A stretch of 64,000 nt of DNA, from contig CP050890.1 in the NCBI GenBank assembly GCA_016745215.1, positions 1,860,001 through 1,924,000 of the forward strand, in the 5' to 3' direction. Position 1 is the first letter of the stretch. Each line of letters opens with the position of its first letter. Shown piece by piece: positions 20,301 to 27,565 of this stretch. The DNA comes from Thiohalocapsa sp. PB-PSB1 (GTDB lineage Bacteria; Pseudomonadota; Gammaproteobacteria; Chromatiales; Chromatiaceae). The notes under the pieces are model-generated. The model was not told the origin of the DNA. It worked only from the letters and a program-made list of their open reading frames with translations, and did no database searches. A program made the translations under genes and the position numbers.

Positions 20301-23300
20301 GCTGGCCGACATCGTTGCCATCGGCGCCGGCGTTGCCCAAGGTGCCGCGCGCACCGGCCAAGGGCGCGTACTCACCTGGGGCCGCAACCATGTGGGCCAG
20401 CTCGCCGACGGCGGCTGGAGCGACCGCGGTTGGGCCGCGCCGGCTACCTATGGCGCCGGCAGCCCGCTTGCCGACATCACCGGCATTTATACCGGAGGGG
20501 AACACCTGTTTGCGCTGCGCGCCGATGGCCAGCTGTTGGGCTGGGGTGCCGGTGGCGATGGTCGGCTCGGCAACGGCAATACTTGGGATCAACCCTTGGC
20601 GCTGGCGGTGATCGACGGTAACCAGCGCCCGCTGGTCCATATCGGTCTGCCGGGCACGGGCGACGCCGATGGCGATGATGTGGCGGACCCGGACGATGCC
20701 TTCCCGCTCGACACCCGCTACCAGAGCGACAGCGACGGTGACGGCCTGGCCGACAGCTGGGAGATCGACGGCTTCGGCGACCTGGCGACGGCCGACGAGA
20801 GCACCGACAGCGACGGCGACGCTGTCCTCGACCGCGATGAATTCGCCCAGGGTTCCAACGCCCTGCTGGCGGCGGCATTGACGGGCCGAGCCATCGCCGC
20901 GGGCAACGCCCACAGTCTGGCCATTCGCTCGAACGGCAGCGTGCTGGCCTGGGGTTACAACCGCTACGGCCAGCTTGGCGACGGCAGCAGCGGCTACGCC
21001 AACGAGCAACCCTATCCGCAGGCCGTCCTCGGCCTGAGCGACATCGTCGCCGTGGCCGCTGGCGCATACCACAGTCTCGCGCTCGACCGTGCGGGTCAGG
21101 TCTGGGCGTTCGGCTACAACAACCAAGGCCAGCTCGGCGATGGAACCACCAATAACGCTAGTCTGCCGGTACTGGTGCTCGATGCAAGTTTTGAACCGCT
21201 AGCGGGTATCGTCGCCATTGCCGCCGGCGATAGCCACAGCTTGGCATTGCGCGCCGACGGCACTGTCTGGGCCTGGGGTTCGAACGGCTCCGGACAGCTC
21301 GGCACCGGCGACAGCGGTTACAACGCCCACCGACTGCATCCGACGCTGCTGCGCGACACCAACGATATGCCTATCACCAACATCGTCGCCATCGCCGCCG
21401 GCAGTAGCCACAGTGTTGCGCTCAAAGCCGACGGGCGTCTGCTCGGCTGGGGCTATAACGGTTATGGCATGCTGGGGGACGACACCAGCACCATCCGGCT
21501 GCGCCCGGTGCCGGCGCTTGGGCTCGACCACCGCCCGCTCATGGATGTTGTGGAGGTTGCCGCCGGCAGCAACTTCACCCTGGTGCGCTTTGCCGACGGT
21601 GCCGTGCAGGCGTTCGGCCATAACAACTACGGTCAGCTCGGTGACGGTACCACGCGCAACCATGGCTACCCCTTGCCGGTGGTGGACATGGACTTCCTGC
21701 CGATCGGGGGCATTTCCGGGCTCGCCGTCGGCGAGCGCCATGGCCTGAGCATGAGCTCCGATGGGCGTTTGCTGGTCTGGGGAAATAATCAGAACGGCCA
21801 GCTCGGCGACGGCGGCTGGAACAACCGTTATCGCGCCGCGGGCGTTATCGACGCCGCCGGCGATCCTCTGGCCGATATCGGTGCGGCCGACTGCGGCGCC
21901 AACCATTGCCTGGCCTGGCGCTCGGACGGTGCGCTGATGGCATGGGGCGACAACCGCAACGGACAACTGGGTGTCGGCGCTGGAGATGTTCGGCGCTGGG
22001 CCAGCCCAGTGACTGACGCCACTGGCGCAATCCTATTCGACTTCGCCGAATCGCGCAGCGATCGTGATAACGACGCGGTCGATGATGGCTGGGACAACTG
22101 CCCCAACCTGCCGAATGGCGATCAGCTCGATGCAGATGAAGACGGCCTTGGCGATGTCTGCGACAACTGTCCGATCGACGCCAATCCGGATCAACAGAAC
22201 AGTGATCTGGATGGCCAGGGCGATGTTTGCGACGTCTGTCCGATGGATGCTGCAAACGATGGCGATGGCGACGGCGTTTGCGGCGACCGGGACAACTGTC
22301 CGTTGCATGCCAATGCCGCACAGCAGGATCAGGATGGCGACGGTCTCGGCAATATCTGCGACGACGACGACGACGGCGACGGCATGCCGGATGCCTTCGA
22401 GATCGAGCATGCGCTCGATCCGCTCGATCCAACCGATGCGGATGCCGATGCGGACGGCGACGGGGCGACGAATTTGCAGGAAATGTTGGCCGGCACCAGT
22501 CCGCGCGACCCGTTGGATCGACCCGGCCAGCCTGGTGTGCGCTTGCTTGCGCGAACCAATCCGCAGACCAGCGAAGATGGCACCGAAGCCAGATTTTTCG
22601 TGGTCTTGACGGCGGCACCGGGCGCTGCCGTGGCAGTGGACTTCAGCAGCAATGATGAGACCGAGGGGCGGGTCGTGGCGCCGAGGACGCTGAATTTCGA
22701 TGGCGGCAACTGGAATGTGCCCCAAGAACTGAGGGTCGCTGGGGTCGACGATGCACAGTTCGACGGCGACATCGACTATCGCATCCGCGGGGCGATTACC
22801 AGCGACGACCCCGGCTACAGCGCTGTCTCGGTGGATGAGTTGGCATTGGTTAATCGCGACAATGAGGTTTCCACCGACCTGCACGGCTGGCTGGTAGCGT
22901 CTGCCTATCGCTCGCGGGTGGGTGAGGACATCCTGCTCGAGGTCAGGATCAACAGCCATGGCAGCGCCATCGGTTCCTATCGATTAGCGCTGAGTTATGA
23001 CGCCGACCTGTTGGACCTGAATACCGATGTCGGCGACAACGGTATCGAGGGCGGTGCCCAAGGAATCCCACCGGCGTCCGTCTCCGTGGACAGCGGCGCT
23101 GGGCTTTTGGAAGTCAACGGCTTTTCGACCACAGCGGTCCCGGCCGGTAACGATCTGGAGTTTCTGTTGATCCATCTGCACGCCGGCTCGCAGGCGGGGA
23201 TTGCCAATCTGAATCTGCGGCTCGAAGTCTTGGCCGACCCGCAGGGCCGTATCATCGGAAGCAATGCCGCCGGTATCGACTTGGAGATCCTGGACCCGGC

Positions 23301-24546
23301 ATGCGGCGACGCGAATATCGACGAACTCGTCGATATCCGAGATGCATTGAGCGTGGCCCAATATGACATCGGTTTGCATCCGCAACCGTTCGACGTGGTG
23401 GCTGGGGATGTCGATCTCGACGGCAACCCAACCATCGTCGATGCCATGCTCATTGCTCGCCATGACCTGGCGTTGCCGGTGGCCGTTGGATGCTTGACGG
23501 CACAGCCTTCCTCGATCGCTGCGTCGTCAACGACCGCGGCAGTGTTGGCTGCCGCCGATGTGGACGCTGGGCTCGTCACCCTCCATCCAGCCTCGATCAT
23601 AGCGAATCCAGGTGATGCCTTGCCACTCGAGGTGCGCCTCGATTCGGGTACGCATCAGGTTGGAGCCTACCGTGTCCGTCTGGAATTCGATCCCGAACTG
23701 CTGCAGATCGAGCCCGCCGGCGCTGATGGAGCGATCCTCATGCCTGGCGCAGATGCCTCGAGATGGAACCTGGAAAATCTCGACAACGACGCCGGAATAC
23801 TGCTGGTCAACGGCTTCGATGCCAGGGGGAGCGGGCCAGGCGATGACCTCGAGCTGTTCCGTCTGCGTTTCCGCGCTGCCGCCGTTTCCGAGCCAAGAGT
23901 ATCCGAGATCCGGGTCAGCGTCGAAGTTTTGACCAATCCCGACACCGTTTCGATCGGCACCCCCCGCGGCAGTGCTGCCGAAGTGCAGATCGGGGCAAGC
24001 AGGGACGTGGCGGTGAGCCTGTCGGCCGGCCTCAACCTATTGCCGGTGACCTGGCAACCTGCCGCTGGCACTGCGACCTGCCTCGGATTGCTGTCCGCCC
24101 TTGGCGGCGCCGAAGTCCTCGACAGCCTGGCGCGTTTCGATGCGGTGAATCAACATTGGCAGCATTGCGAACCAAACGGTACTGCCGATTTTGCCATCTT
24201 CGCGGGCGAAGCCCTGGCCGCGACGGCGCTTACCGACCACTCGACAATGGTCAATGCCGAGCCAGCCTGCTGGGATTTGGTACTGACGACCGGGCTCAAT
24301 CCGCGTGCGCATCCTGCTCACGGAACCGATCGCAGCTGCGGACAGTGGCTGCAATCTCTGGGGCCGCAGGCGGTAACGACGATTCAGCGCTATGATCGTC
24401 CAAGCGCTCGTTTCGAGAGCTGCTCGTTCAGCCCAAGTGGCGACGGCTCGGTGGTTGGTATCGATTTCGAGATCCGCGCTGACGAAGGTTATCTGCTGTA
24501 CGCACCCACCGACGGCGTTTACCAGACGACCGGTTGCGTCGATTGA
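11398..24546 (+). CDS. Giant secreted protein with 49 RCC1-type blades, calcium repeats, cohesin and dockerin-like domains
   Basis: This 4382-residue protein has GGAGAG before its ATG and a signal peptide (residues 1-35, ending APSRAETIAYG). In order: one or two YD repeats (YGYDPGNRLESVEYDDGQ), a fibronectin-III-like domain, a PKD-like domain, and a thrombospondin-3-like calcium repeat (DTDGDGV...DNCP). Seven RCC1 groups follow at about 12530-13655, 13915-15045, 15285-16440, 16690-17850, 18080-19250, 19490-20650 and 20880-22040. Each has seven blades of the AWGYNGYGQLGDG type. A linker of about 70 residues (DSDGDGxxD..DAFP ... DGDGxLDxDEF.HGSDA) joins them. The C-terminus holds thrombospondin-3 repeats, a Calx-beta-like domain, a cohesin-like domain, a dockerin-like pair (GDANIDELVDIRDALSVAQ), a second cohesin-like domain and a cysteine-containing tail. 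No cell-wall or PEP-CTERM sorting signal is seen. Function unknown; adhesion or a surface scaffold is inference. Confidence 0.9.
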   Translation: MTHKRTAWWNRLALSAIVGLLAAIGTLTAAPSRAETIAYGYDPGNRLESVEYDDGQSIRYVYDNLGNQLVRLTLAAPEANNPPGTVTPGVADGTELTYTAVTLDWSAAVDPDAGDAVVYYLHLGTEADPPLVYSGWERSYTPPYSLQPLTTYFWSVVARDSQGAESVSGPWTFITGNEPPTPIIDASPTEAIVPYTANLTDASTSTDDAIASRAWDFLCDGSIDATTSTASYYVSAAGDYEICLAVTDEAGATESTSVTLYGRIDTDGDGVFDIADNCPADANADQYNLDGDDLGDVCDDDRDGDGVTNAADPFPDDARYTADSDGDGIGDSWEIAEFGDLITADDTTDFDGDGSSDLDEFRYDSDPQYAPPFVDTAPIAAGGDHSLAQRTDGRLYAWGYNGNGQLGDGSYTNRNYPAFVRDDTGAFVYDIQDIAAGGDHSLAVLGDGSLISWGYNGYGQLGDGTNTRRADPVAVIDGYGDPVIDAVSVAAGANHSLALLDDGSLLAWGYNGYGQLGDGTTTSKSTPVRVRDAVGDTLTGIIAVAAGQNFSLALRSDGTVWAWGRNYQGQLGDGTNSNSASAQRVLDARGMPINGVVAVAAGFRHGLALSEAGTAVAWGDNDYGQLGDGFTVDRRVPVQVIDAFGTPVDGMSALAAGEWHSLALASGGDVLAWGRNNLGQLGEGTLSDSSIPTSLGLTGITGIDAGSEHSLAVTDDLTAFAWGRNALFQLGDGTATDRRSPVVVIDNNLAPIFPVGKPSTDPAADSDGDGEPDSTDAFPYDPAYRLDADGDGIADEWELANFGDLLTAGIGTDYDGDGLLDSEEFEHGSDATVAPEMVEDVVATGANHTLALRTDGRVLAWGYNGYGQLGNGTTQNQSQPALVPGLADIRSLAAGQNFSLALAEDGTLWAWGYNGYGQLGIGSTTASYTPVQVLDGSGAPFGGVIAIAAGEHSAYALRADGTVWAWGYNGSGQLGDGTTANKSLPQRMRDINGSPITGIVDIAAGLDHAFALRADGRLFAWGYNGYGALGDGTSTNRYYATLVIQSNGVAFGNVVQVAAGRYHSLALTSGGEVFAWGYNYQGQLGDGTTTSHSYPARVYGDGGFPLSGIQSIGSGWNHGLATQADGTVIAWGQNDQGQLGVRVKDRSTLGLALADVAGAVGVFGGEDFSVALLSDGTLKAWGDGDYGQLGDGTFWDQDAAVQVLDGNLDAMGLFGSASTGDADGDGDQDASDAFPLDARWQDDVDGDGLADGWEQAVFGDLTTADATTDSDGDGVLDIDEFRHGSDALIAAAFTEQVIAAGGYHSLALRLDGSVLAWGYNYYGQLGDGTSGSYADQSHPQAVFGLSDIIAVAAGEYHSLALDRAGQVWSFGYNSQGQLGDGTTDTSTLPTQVLDADGTPFGGVIAIAAGNSHSFALKADGTVWAWGYNGYGQLGTGESGSATDRLYPTQLTDANGLPITGILAIAADSNHSFALKADGRLLGWGYNGYGTLGDDTTTNRLRPIAALGLDHRPLADVAEVAAGSNFTLVRFANGGVQAFGYNGYGQLGDGTTRQHGYPLPVVDERFVPIGAIAGLAAGERHSLAMTADGRLLSWGDNDYGQLGDGGWSDRYRAATAIDAAGDTLLDIQAISSGAYHSLILLDDGTLLSLGYNNHGQLGDGTGSNQPWAVPVLDGNALPITDIGEPGDPADPLLDSDGDGVPDASDAFPFDERWQSDSDGDGLADEWELATFGDLATANASTDTDGDGVLDSDEFEHGSDAAVAAAIDDSAAVAVGETHSLAVRNDGRVYAWGDNQYGALGDGTTTDSSYPLLIPGLSDIRAVAAGQYFSLALDGAGQVWAWGRNYYGQLGDGTTDDHYLPAPVLAADASPLSGIVAIAAGRYHSVALAADGTVWTWGYNGNGELGDGSTVNNPVPQRLGDSNGEPITAIVAIAAGWNHNLALKADGRMLAWGNNGSGRLGDGTSTNRTRARLVLDDGYRALQGIIAIAAGSDHSQALHQDGYVLSWGYNNYGQLGDGTTDTHYLPQWVIDAAGFPLIDIVAIGAGIEHGAASTSDGRLFTWGRNHVGQLADGSWSDRSWAASAKDSAGDRLTDIIGLYTGGSHLFAQQRDGSLFGWGAGSDGRLGDGSTWNQPWAVPAIDADQQPLANVGQPGSGDADGDGEPDATDAYPLDARYSTDSDGDGLADGWELTGFSDLATADEITDSDGDGVLDGDEFAHGSDALMPAPFTPQVIAAGGYHSLAIRVDGSVLAWGYNNYGQLGDGSSGYYADQAYPRAVFGLTDIIAVAAGEQHSLALDQAGQVWAFGHNNEGQLGDGSTDNASLPTAVMDESGVPFDGVIAIAAGDDHSLALKADGTVWAWGSNDSGQLGTGESGSSTDRLYPTQLRDANDEPITGIVAIAAGSSQSFALKADGRLLGWGYNGYGVLGDDTTTNRLHPVAVLDLDHRPLAGIAEVAAGSNFTLVRLLDASVQAFGRNNYGQLGDGTTRNHGYPLPVVDMGFVPIGAIGGLAAGWRHVLAMTTDGRLLSWGDNDYGQLGDGGWSDRYRAAGVIDYAGNDPMDVRAISSGGYHSLVLLGDGTLLSLGYNNHGQLGDGTSANQPRAVPVLDGNAVPIADIGEPGDPADPAFDSDGDGTPDNADAFPFDERYQSDGDEDGLADEWELATFGDLTTADATTDSDGDGVLDSDEFAHGSDAAVAAAIDDSTTVAVGETHSLGIRNDGRVYAWGDNYYGALGDGTTTDSSYPLLITSLTDIRAVAAGQYFSLALDGAGQVWAWGRNNYGQLGDGTTDDHPLPAPVLAADGSPLAGIIAIAAGRYHSAALAADGTVWTWGYNGNGELGDGSTINNSIPQRLGDSNASPITGIVAIAAGWHHNLALKADGRMLAWGDNGSGRLGDGTSTDRRRPRLVLEDGYRALAGIVAIAAGSDHSQALHQDGYVLAWGYNNYGQLGDGTTDTHYLPQWVIDAAGFPLADIVAIGAGVAQGAARTGQGRVLTWGRNHVGQLADGGWSDRGWAAPATYGAGSPLADITGIYTGGEHLFALRADGQLLGWGAGGDGRLGNGNTWDQPLALAVIDGNQRPLVHIGLPGTGDADGDDVADPDDAFPLDTRYQSDSDGDGLADSWEIDGFGDLATADESTDSDGDAVLDRDEFAQGSNALLAAALTGRAIAAGNAHSLAIRSNGSVLAWGYNRYGQLGDGSSGYANEQPYPQAVLGLSDIVAVAAGAYHSLALDRAGQVWAFGYNNQGQLGDGTTNNASLPVLVLDASFEPLAGIVAIAAGDSHSLALRADGTVWAWGSNGSGQLGTGDSGYNAHRLHPTLLRDTNDMPITNIVAIAAGSSHSVALKADGRLLGWGYNGYGMLGDDTSTIRLRPVPALGLDHRPLMDVVEVAAGSNFTLVRFADGAVQAFGHNNYGQLGDGTTRNHGYPLPVVDMDFLPIGGISGLAVGERHGLSMSSDGRLLVWGNNQNGQLGDGGWNNRYRAAGVIDAAGDPLADIGAADCGANHCLAWRSDGALMAWGDNRNGQLGVGAGDVRRWASPVTDATGAILFDFAESRSDRDNDAVDDGWDNCPNLPNGDQLDADEDGLGDVCDNCPIDANPDQQNSDLDGQGDVCDVCPMDAANDGDGDGVCGDRDNCPLHANAAQQDQDGDGLGNICDDDDDGDGMPDAFEIEHALDPLDPTDADADADGDGATNLQEMLAGTSPRDPLDRPGQPGVRLLARTNPQTSEDGTEARFFVVLTAAPGAAVAVDFSSNDETEGRVVAPRTLNFDGGNWNVPQELRVAGVDDAQFDGDIDYRIRGAITSDDPGYSAVSVDELALVNRDNEVSTDLHGWLVASAYRSRVGEDILLEVRINSHGSAIGSYRLALSYDADLLDLNTDVGDNGIEGGAQGIPPASVSVDSGAGLLEVNGFSTTAVPAGNDLEFLLIHLHAGSQAGIANLNLRLEVLADPQGRIIGSNAAGIDLEILDPACGDANIDELVDIRDALSVAQYDIGLHPQPFDVVAGDVDLDGNPTIVDAMLIARHDLALPVAVGCLTAQPSSIAASSTTAAVLAAADVDAGLVTLHPASIIANPGDALPLEVRLDSGTHQVGAYRVRLEFDPELLQIEPAGADGAILMPGADASRWNLENLDNDAGILLVNGFDARGSGPGDDLELFRLRFRAAAVSEPRVSEIRVSVEVLTNPDTVSIGTPRGSAAEVQIGASRDVAVSLSAGLNLLPVTWQPAAGTATCLGLLSALGGAEVLDSLARFDAVNQHWQHCEPNGTADFAIFAGEALAATALTDHSTMVNAEPACWDLVLTTGLNPRAHPAHGTDRSCGQWLQSLGPQAVTTIQRYDRPSARFESCSFSPSGDGSVVGIDFEIRADEGYLLYAPTDGVYQTTGCVD
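15050..22040 (+). repeat. 2.8-kb super-repeats (A-B-A'-B'-A'') within the giant RCC1 gene
   Basis: Blocks of about 1.4 kb, each a linker plus seven blades, alternate between two types. Type A (start GGYHSLALRLDGSVLAWGYN) begins near 15050, 17855 and 20655. Type B (start VAVGETHSLAVRNDGRVYAW) begins near 16460 and 19260. The period between like blocks is about 2802 bp (934 codons), with high nucleotide similarity, which points to duplication of an A-B unit. The two blocks upstream (12.5-15.0 kb) are more diverged. Confidence 0.85.
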
Positions 24547-24981
24547 TACGCGGAATTGGGAATAGGGCGCGGCAGCCAGTCGGCTGGTTCGTCGATTTCA
24601 AGCCTCGGGAGAACCCGTCGCAGGGTGCGGAAGAAGTGGAAGGATACGCCCTGTCTGCCCCTATCGACGCAACGTCCGTGGAGGGGTAAATGGAACACGT
24701 ACCCTAAATTGTTTCTACGAATGCTCGGCAGCGACCGGTTTGCCGGCATCCTTTTGCGAGCACCGGCTTTCAGCCGGCACGTAACGGGAGTAACACGCAC
24801 GGCTTGCCCAGGCAGTGATCGCGCCGCTCCGCGAGATTGCTGACGCCGGTGCCCACGACTAGCGACTCGATTTCTTGCAGCAACAGCCACCGGCGGTTCT
24901 TCTCGAGCCCACCGTCCAGAGACTGGCGCAATAGCTCAAAAACGAAACGCTGCGACTCGGGCAGCATCCCCAGCTTGGCGG
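24547..24981. other. Spacer after the giant gene, with an unidentified minus-strand coding remnant
   Basis: No clear gene. On the minus strand 24770-24967 is open for 65 codons (SQRFVFELLRQSLDGG ... LLLQEIESLVVGTGVSNLAE) and has protein-like composition, but it has no recognised domain and no ribosome-binding site, so a gene remnant is the most that can be said. A short hairpin (accggctttcagccgg) lies at 24763-24779. Confidence 0.4.
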
Positions 24982-25133
24982 GGTGCTGCCTTCAAACAAT
25001 GTAAGGATTCACCGCAGAGACGCAGAGTGCGCAAGGGAGGCTAAAGCCAGTGCATTCCTCTTCTCTGCGTTCTCTGCGGTGAATCAAACTTCATTCTAGT
25101 TGAATAGCTGAACATTCTACGCAGGCAGCACCC
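24982..25133 (+). repeat. Element II copy 2
   Basis: The clearest full copy, about 150 bp. It opens 'ggtgctgccttcaaac' and closes 'gcaggcagcaccc', an inverted pair. Inside, 'accgcagagacgcagag' faces 'ctctgcgttctctgcggt', forming a strong hairpin. It sits between the giant gene and the 3' end of the response-regulator gene, about 45 bp past the latter's stop. Confidence 0.85.
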
Positions 25134-25178
25134 ACTTGGCGGCAAAGGGCTCGGGAATATCAAGAGCGTTACGCTTGG

Positions 25179-25874
25179 CTAAGCAGGCTCGAACCGGTAA
25201 CCCACGCCATACACAGATTCGATGAATTGGCGGCCGGCAAAGGCGGCGGCGAGCTTTTTGCGCAGGTTCTTTACATGAGTATCCACAGTCCGCTCGGTGA
25301 CAATACGGTGGTCGTCGTATAGATGTTCGATCAACCGGGTTCGAGAAAAGATGTGGCCGGGATGACGGCACAGGGTGTCGAGCAGCCGAAACTCCACGGC
25401 GGTGAGGCGCAATGCCTGTCCGTCCATGCGTGCCTCGTAACGGTCGCTGTCCAGATAGAGTGTTTGTTGCTGCATTTCCTGTCGCGGGTGGGTCAGCATA
25501 TCGACCCGGCGTAGCTGTGCTTTGACCCGTGCGACCACTTCGCGCGGCGCAAACGGCTTGCAGACATAGTCGTCCGCGCCGAGTTCAAGGCCGAGCAGGC
25601 GGTCGATTTCCTCCACCCGTGCGGTGATCATGATAATGGGCAGTGTCGTGAAGCCGCGAAGCTCTCGGCAAATATCCAGGCCATCGCGCCCGGGCAGCAT
25701 TAAATCCAGCAGCATCAGGTCTGGAGGATGGGCGCGCACATGGGCTACGACCGCCTCGCCGTCCGCGAGCCGGTCGACGGCGAAGGAAGACGCCCGCAGG
25801 TACTCCTCCAGCACATCTGCTAGAGCGATTTCATCCTCTACGATCAGCACGGTTTTGGCGCTGGCGGTATGCAT
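25179..25874 (-). CDS. OmpR-family response regulator (orphan)
   Basis: A 231-residue two-domain regulator. The receiver has the acidic pair Glu13/Asp14 (LIVEDE), the phospho-acceptor Asp57 (MLLDLMLPGRDG), Thr84 (MITAR) and Lys106 (DYVCKPF). The C-terminal OmpR/PhoB winged helix includes LTAVEFRLLDTLCRHPGHIFSR, the recognition-helix region TERTVDTHVKNLRKKL and the closing ESVYGVGYRFE. The DNA-binding half is closest in feel to BaeR-type regulators, but that is not firm. No histidine kinase lies on either side in this window; the upstream neighbour on the same strand is a transglutaminase gene about 280 bp away. Its kinase must be elsewhere, and its targets cannot be named. Confidence 0.93.
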   Translation of the reverse strand: MHTASAKTVLIVEDEIALADVLEEYLRASSFAVDRLADGEAVVAHVRAHPPDLMLLDLMLPGRDGLDICRELRGFTTLPIIMITARVEEIDRLLGLELGADDYVCKPFAPREVVARVKAQLRRVDMLTHPRQEMQQQTLYLDSDRYEARMDGQALRLTAVEFRLLDTLCRHPGHIFSRTRLIEHLYDDHRIVTERTVDTHVKNLRKKLAAAFAGRQFIESVYGVGYRFEPA

Positions 25875-26152
25875 TACAAGATGATGCGATCGCTAGGATC
25901 GAACATAGGATGAGGTCGGTTCAGCTGCAGGCAGCCGCTGTGTTGCGCCTAGCTCAGCTATCGATGTTGGTACCTGGCAGTTGGTACCTCGGATTGGCTT
26001 GGCTATCCTGCCATATTCAGCAAGGATCGAACAACAAGCGGCACATTGTGTTTGCATTGGAAAAGCCAGAATCCGCAATGGCTTCGCGGGTCGTAACCTT
26101 GAAGCGAACTCGAGCCCGCGATCGCCCAATATCGATCTGGCTGCATGCGACT

Positions 26153-27028
26153 CTATGCTGTGGTGTCTATTTGCTTTCGAATATCCGCATCGCTGTCGAC
26201 CTGCAGCTCGAATCCCATCCTCGAGCCGGCATCGCCGAAATAGCAGCCCTCCACGGGCATGGTGCCGGTAGGATGCGGTGCGGCGGCCAGCGCGATGTGT
26301 CCATCGGTGACTTCGATGCCGCGGGTCGGATCCCAGCCGTGCCAGCCAAAACCGGGCAGATAGGTCTCGGGCCAGGCGTGCAGATAGCGTCGCTCCGTAT
26401 CCATGGCCGAGCGATCCTGGTAGCCGCTGACAAAGCGGGCGGCGAGCCCAACTGCCCGACACAAGCCGATGAACAGCACCGCTTGGTCGCGGCAGGCGCC
26501 GCGTCCGCGGGCCAGGGTTTGCGCCGGAGTCTGAGGCATGCCGCTGGGGCGGATCTCGCGCAGGATATTATGATATAGGTATTGATTGAGCTGCTGCAGA
26601 AAGCGGTATGCATCACCGTCAGCAGCGGCGCTGAGTTTTTCGGCCAGTGCGGTTAGGGCAGGATCGGCACCGGCCGCGGTCAAATACGGGCTGAGCAGCG
26701 CCGCGTCCGTGGCCGGATAGCCCAAGGGCAGCCGCAATGCGTCCGGCTCCAGGCATGGGATCAGGCGGTCGGTATCGCCGGTTTCCACCAGCAGGTGCAC
26801 GTGGAGCTGCAAATGCCGGGTCTCGCGGTCGAACCAGAGCCTGGTGATGCGATTACCGGCGGCATCCAGACAGTCGCGTCTTGCGCTGGGTTCGGGATCG
26901 ATGTGCAGCGCGTATTCGATCTCGGCGCAATCGCCGTCCAACCGCGGGCGCAGCCGCAGCAGATGCGGGCCAAGTTGCACCGGGGCGTCATAGTCGTAGC
27001 GAGTCTTGTGTTGTATATGGATGCGCAT
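26153..27028 (-). CDS. Transglutaminase-like cysteine peptidase-fold protein
   Basis: The 291-residue protein has the bacterial transglutaminase N-terminal β-domain (residues 1-85, MRIHIQHKTRYDYDAPVQLG) and a transglutaminase/protease core. The catalytic triad is complete: Cys179 (RGRGACRDQA), His217 (YLHAWPETYLPG) and Asp233 (GWDPTRG). There is no signal peptide, so it is probably cytoplasmic. Proteins of this type are widespread in proteobacteria and are often encoded near alpha-E and circularly permuted ATP-grasp genes, which are absent here. The substrate is unknown. The region between this gene and the response regulator holds only a short direct repeat (ttggtacct twice). Confidence 0.88.
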   Translation of the reverse strand: MRIHIQHKTRYDYDAPVQLGPHLLRLRPRLDGDCAEIEYALHIDPEPSARRDCLDAAGNRITRLWFDRETRHLQLHVHLLVETGDTDRLIPCLEPDALRLPLGYPATDAALLSPYLTAAGADPALTALAEKLSAAADGDAYRFLQQLNQYLYHNILREIRPSGMPQTPAQTLARGRGACRDQAVLFIGLCRAVGLAARFVSGYQDRSAMDTERRYLHAWPETYLPGFGWHGWDPTRGIEVTDGHIALAAAPHPTGTMPVEGCYFGDAGSRMGFELQVDSDADIRKQIDTTA

Positions 27029-27067
27029 GGTTGTTTGATCTCCCCTGCCTGGCTCGAATGATTGGAT

Positions 27068-27227
27068 AAGGCGATGTCTGTCAAGAAACCTACCGTCTGG
27101 CTTGTCTTCGCGTCCGGCATCGACGTTGCGGCAACCTGCCTATAGAGTGACGATGGGCGGGTTGCCGCTTCGCGAAGGCGAACGAGCATCCGGCGCCAGT
27201 TGGTCTATTTCTCTCCGGCAATCGCCT
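27068..27227 (-). repeat. Dispersed repeat family III, copy 2
   Basis: About 160 bp, inverted relative to copy 1 at 2552-2706. It has short terminal inverted sequences, AAGGCGAT at 27068-27075 and ATCGCCT at 27221-27227. It lies in the spacer upstream of the transglutaminase gene. Confidence 0.8.
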
Positions 27228-27428
27228 AAAACTCAGCTGGCCATCTGCTTTAATGGCAACTCCTGGGCGATAAGTGGATTGTTTTTGCACTGTTCCAAAG
27301 GCCCAAGGTTCCGATCCCGATCCCGATCCTCATCAAGTCGTGTTGGGCCTGATGTATCTCCAGATAATCCGCTGCTGTAACAACCCCTTATACTGCCCTG
27401 TCGGCAAGGCCCTGTGGCTTGCGTCCGA

Positions 27429-27506
27429 CGCGCCGGCTACACGGCAAGGATCGACCAGGGTAAAAGCGTCCAAATGCCAGGATCCGTTTGTGGAGATACC
27501 TTAGGC
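27429..27506 (+). repeat. Dispersed repeat family VI, copy 2
   Basis: Same orientation as 742-808. The rest of the 27228-27565 spacer shows a short 'gatccc' iteration (27311-27330) and no gene. Confidence 0.55.
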
Positions 27507-27565
27507 GCTGGGCGGGTTGATACCCCCAAGTCAGGATCTTGGTCACATGCTTTCCAGGGCGTTGC

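Noticed and set aside
25910..26578. 222-codon plus-strand frame opposite the transglutaminase gene
   Set aside because: It overlaps the well-supported minus-strand transglutaminase with its complete triad and has no family sequence.
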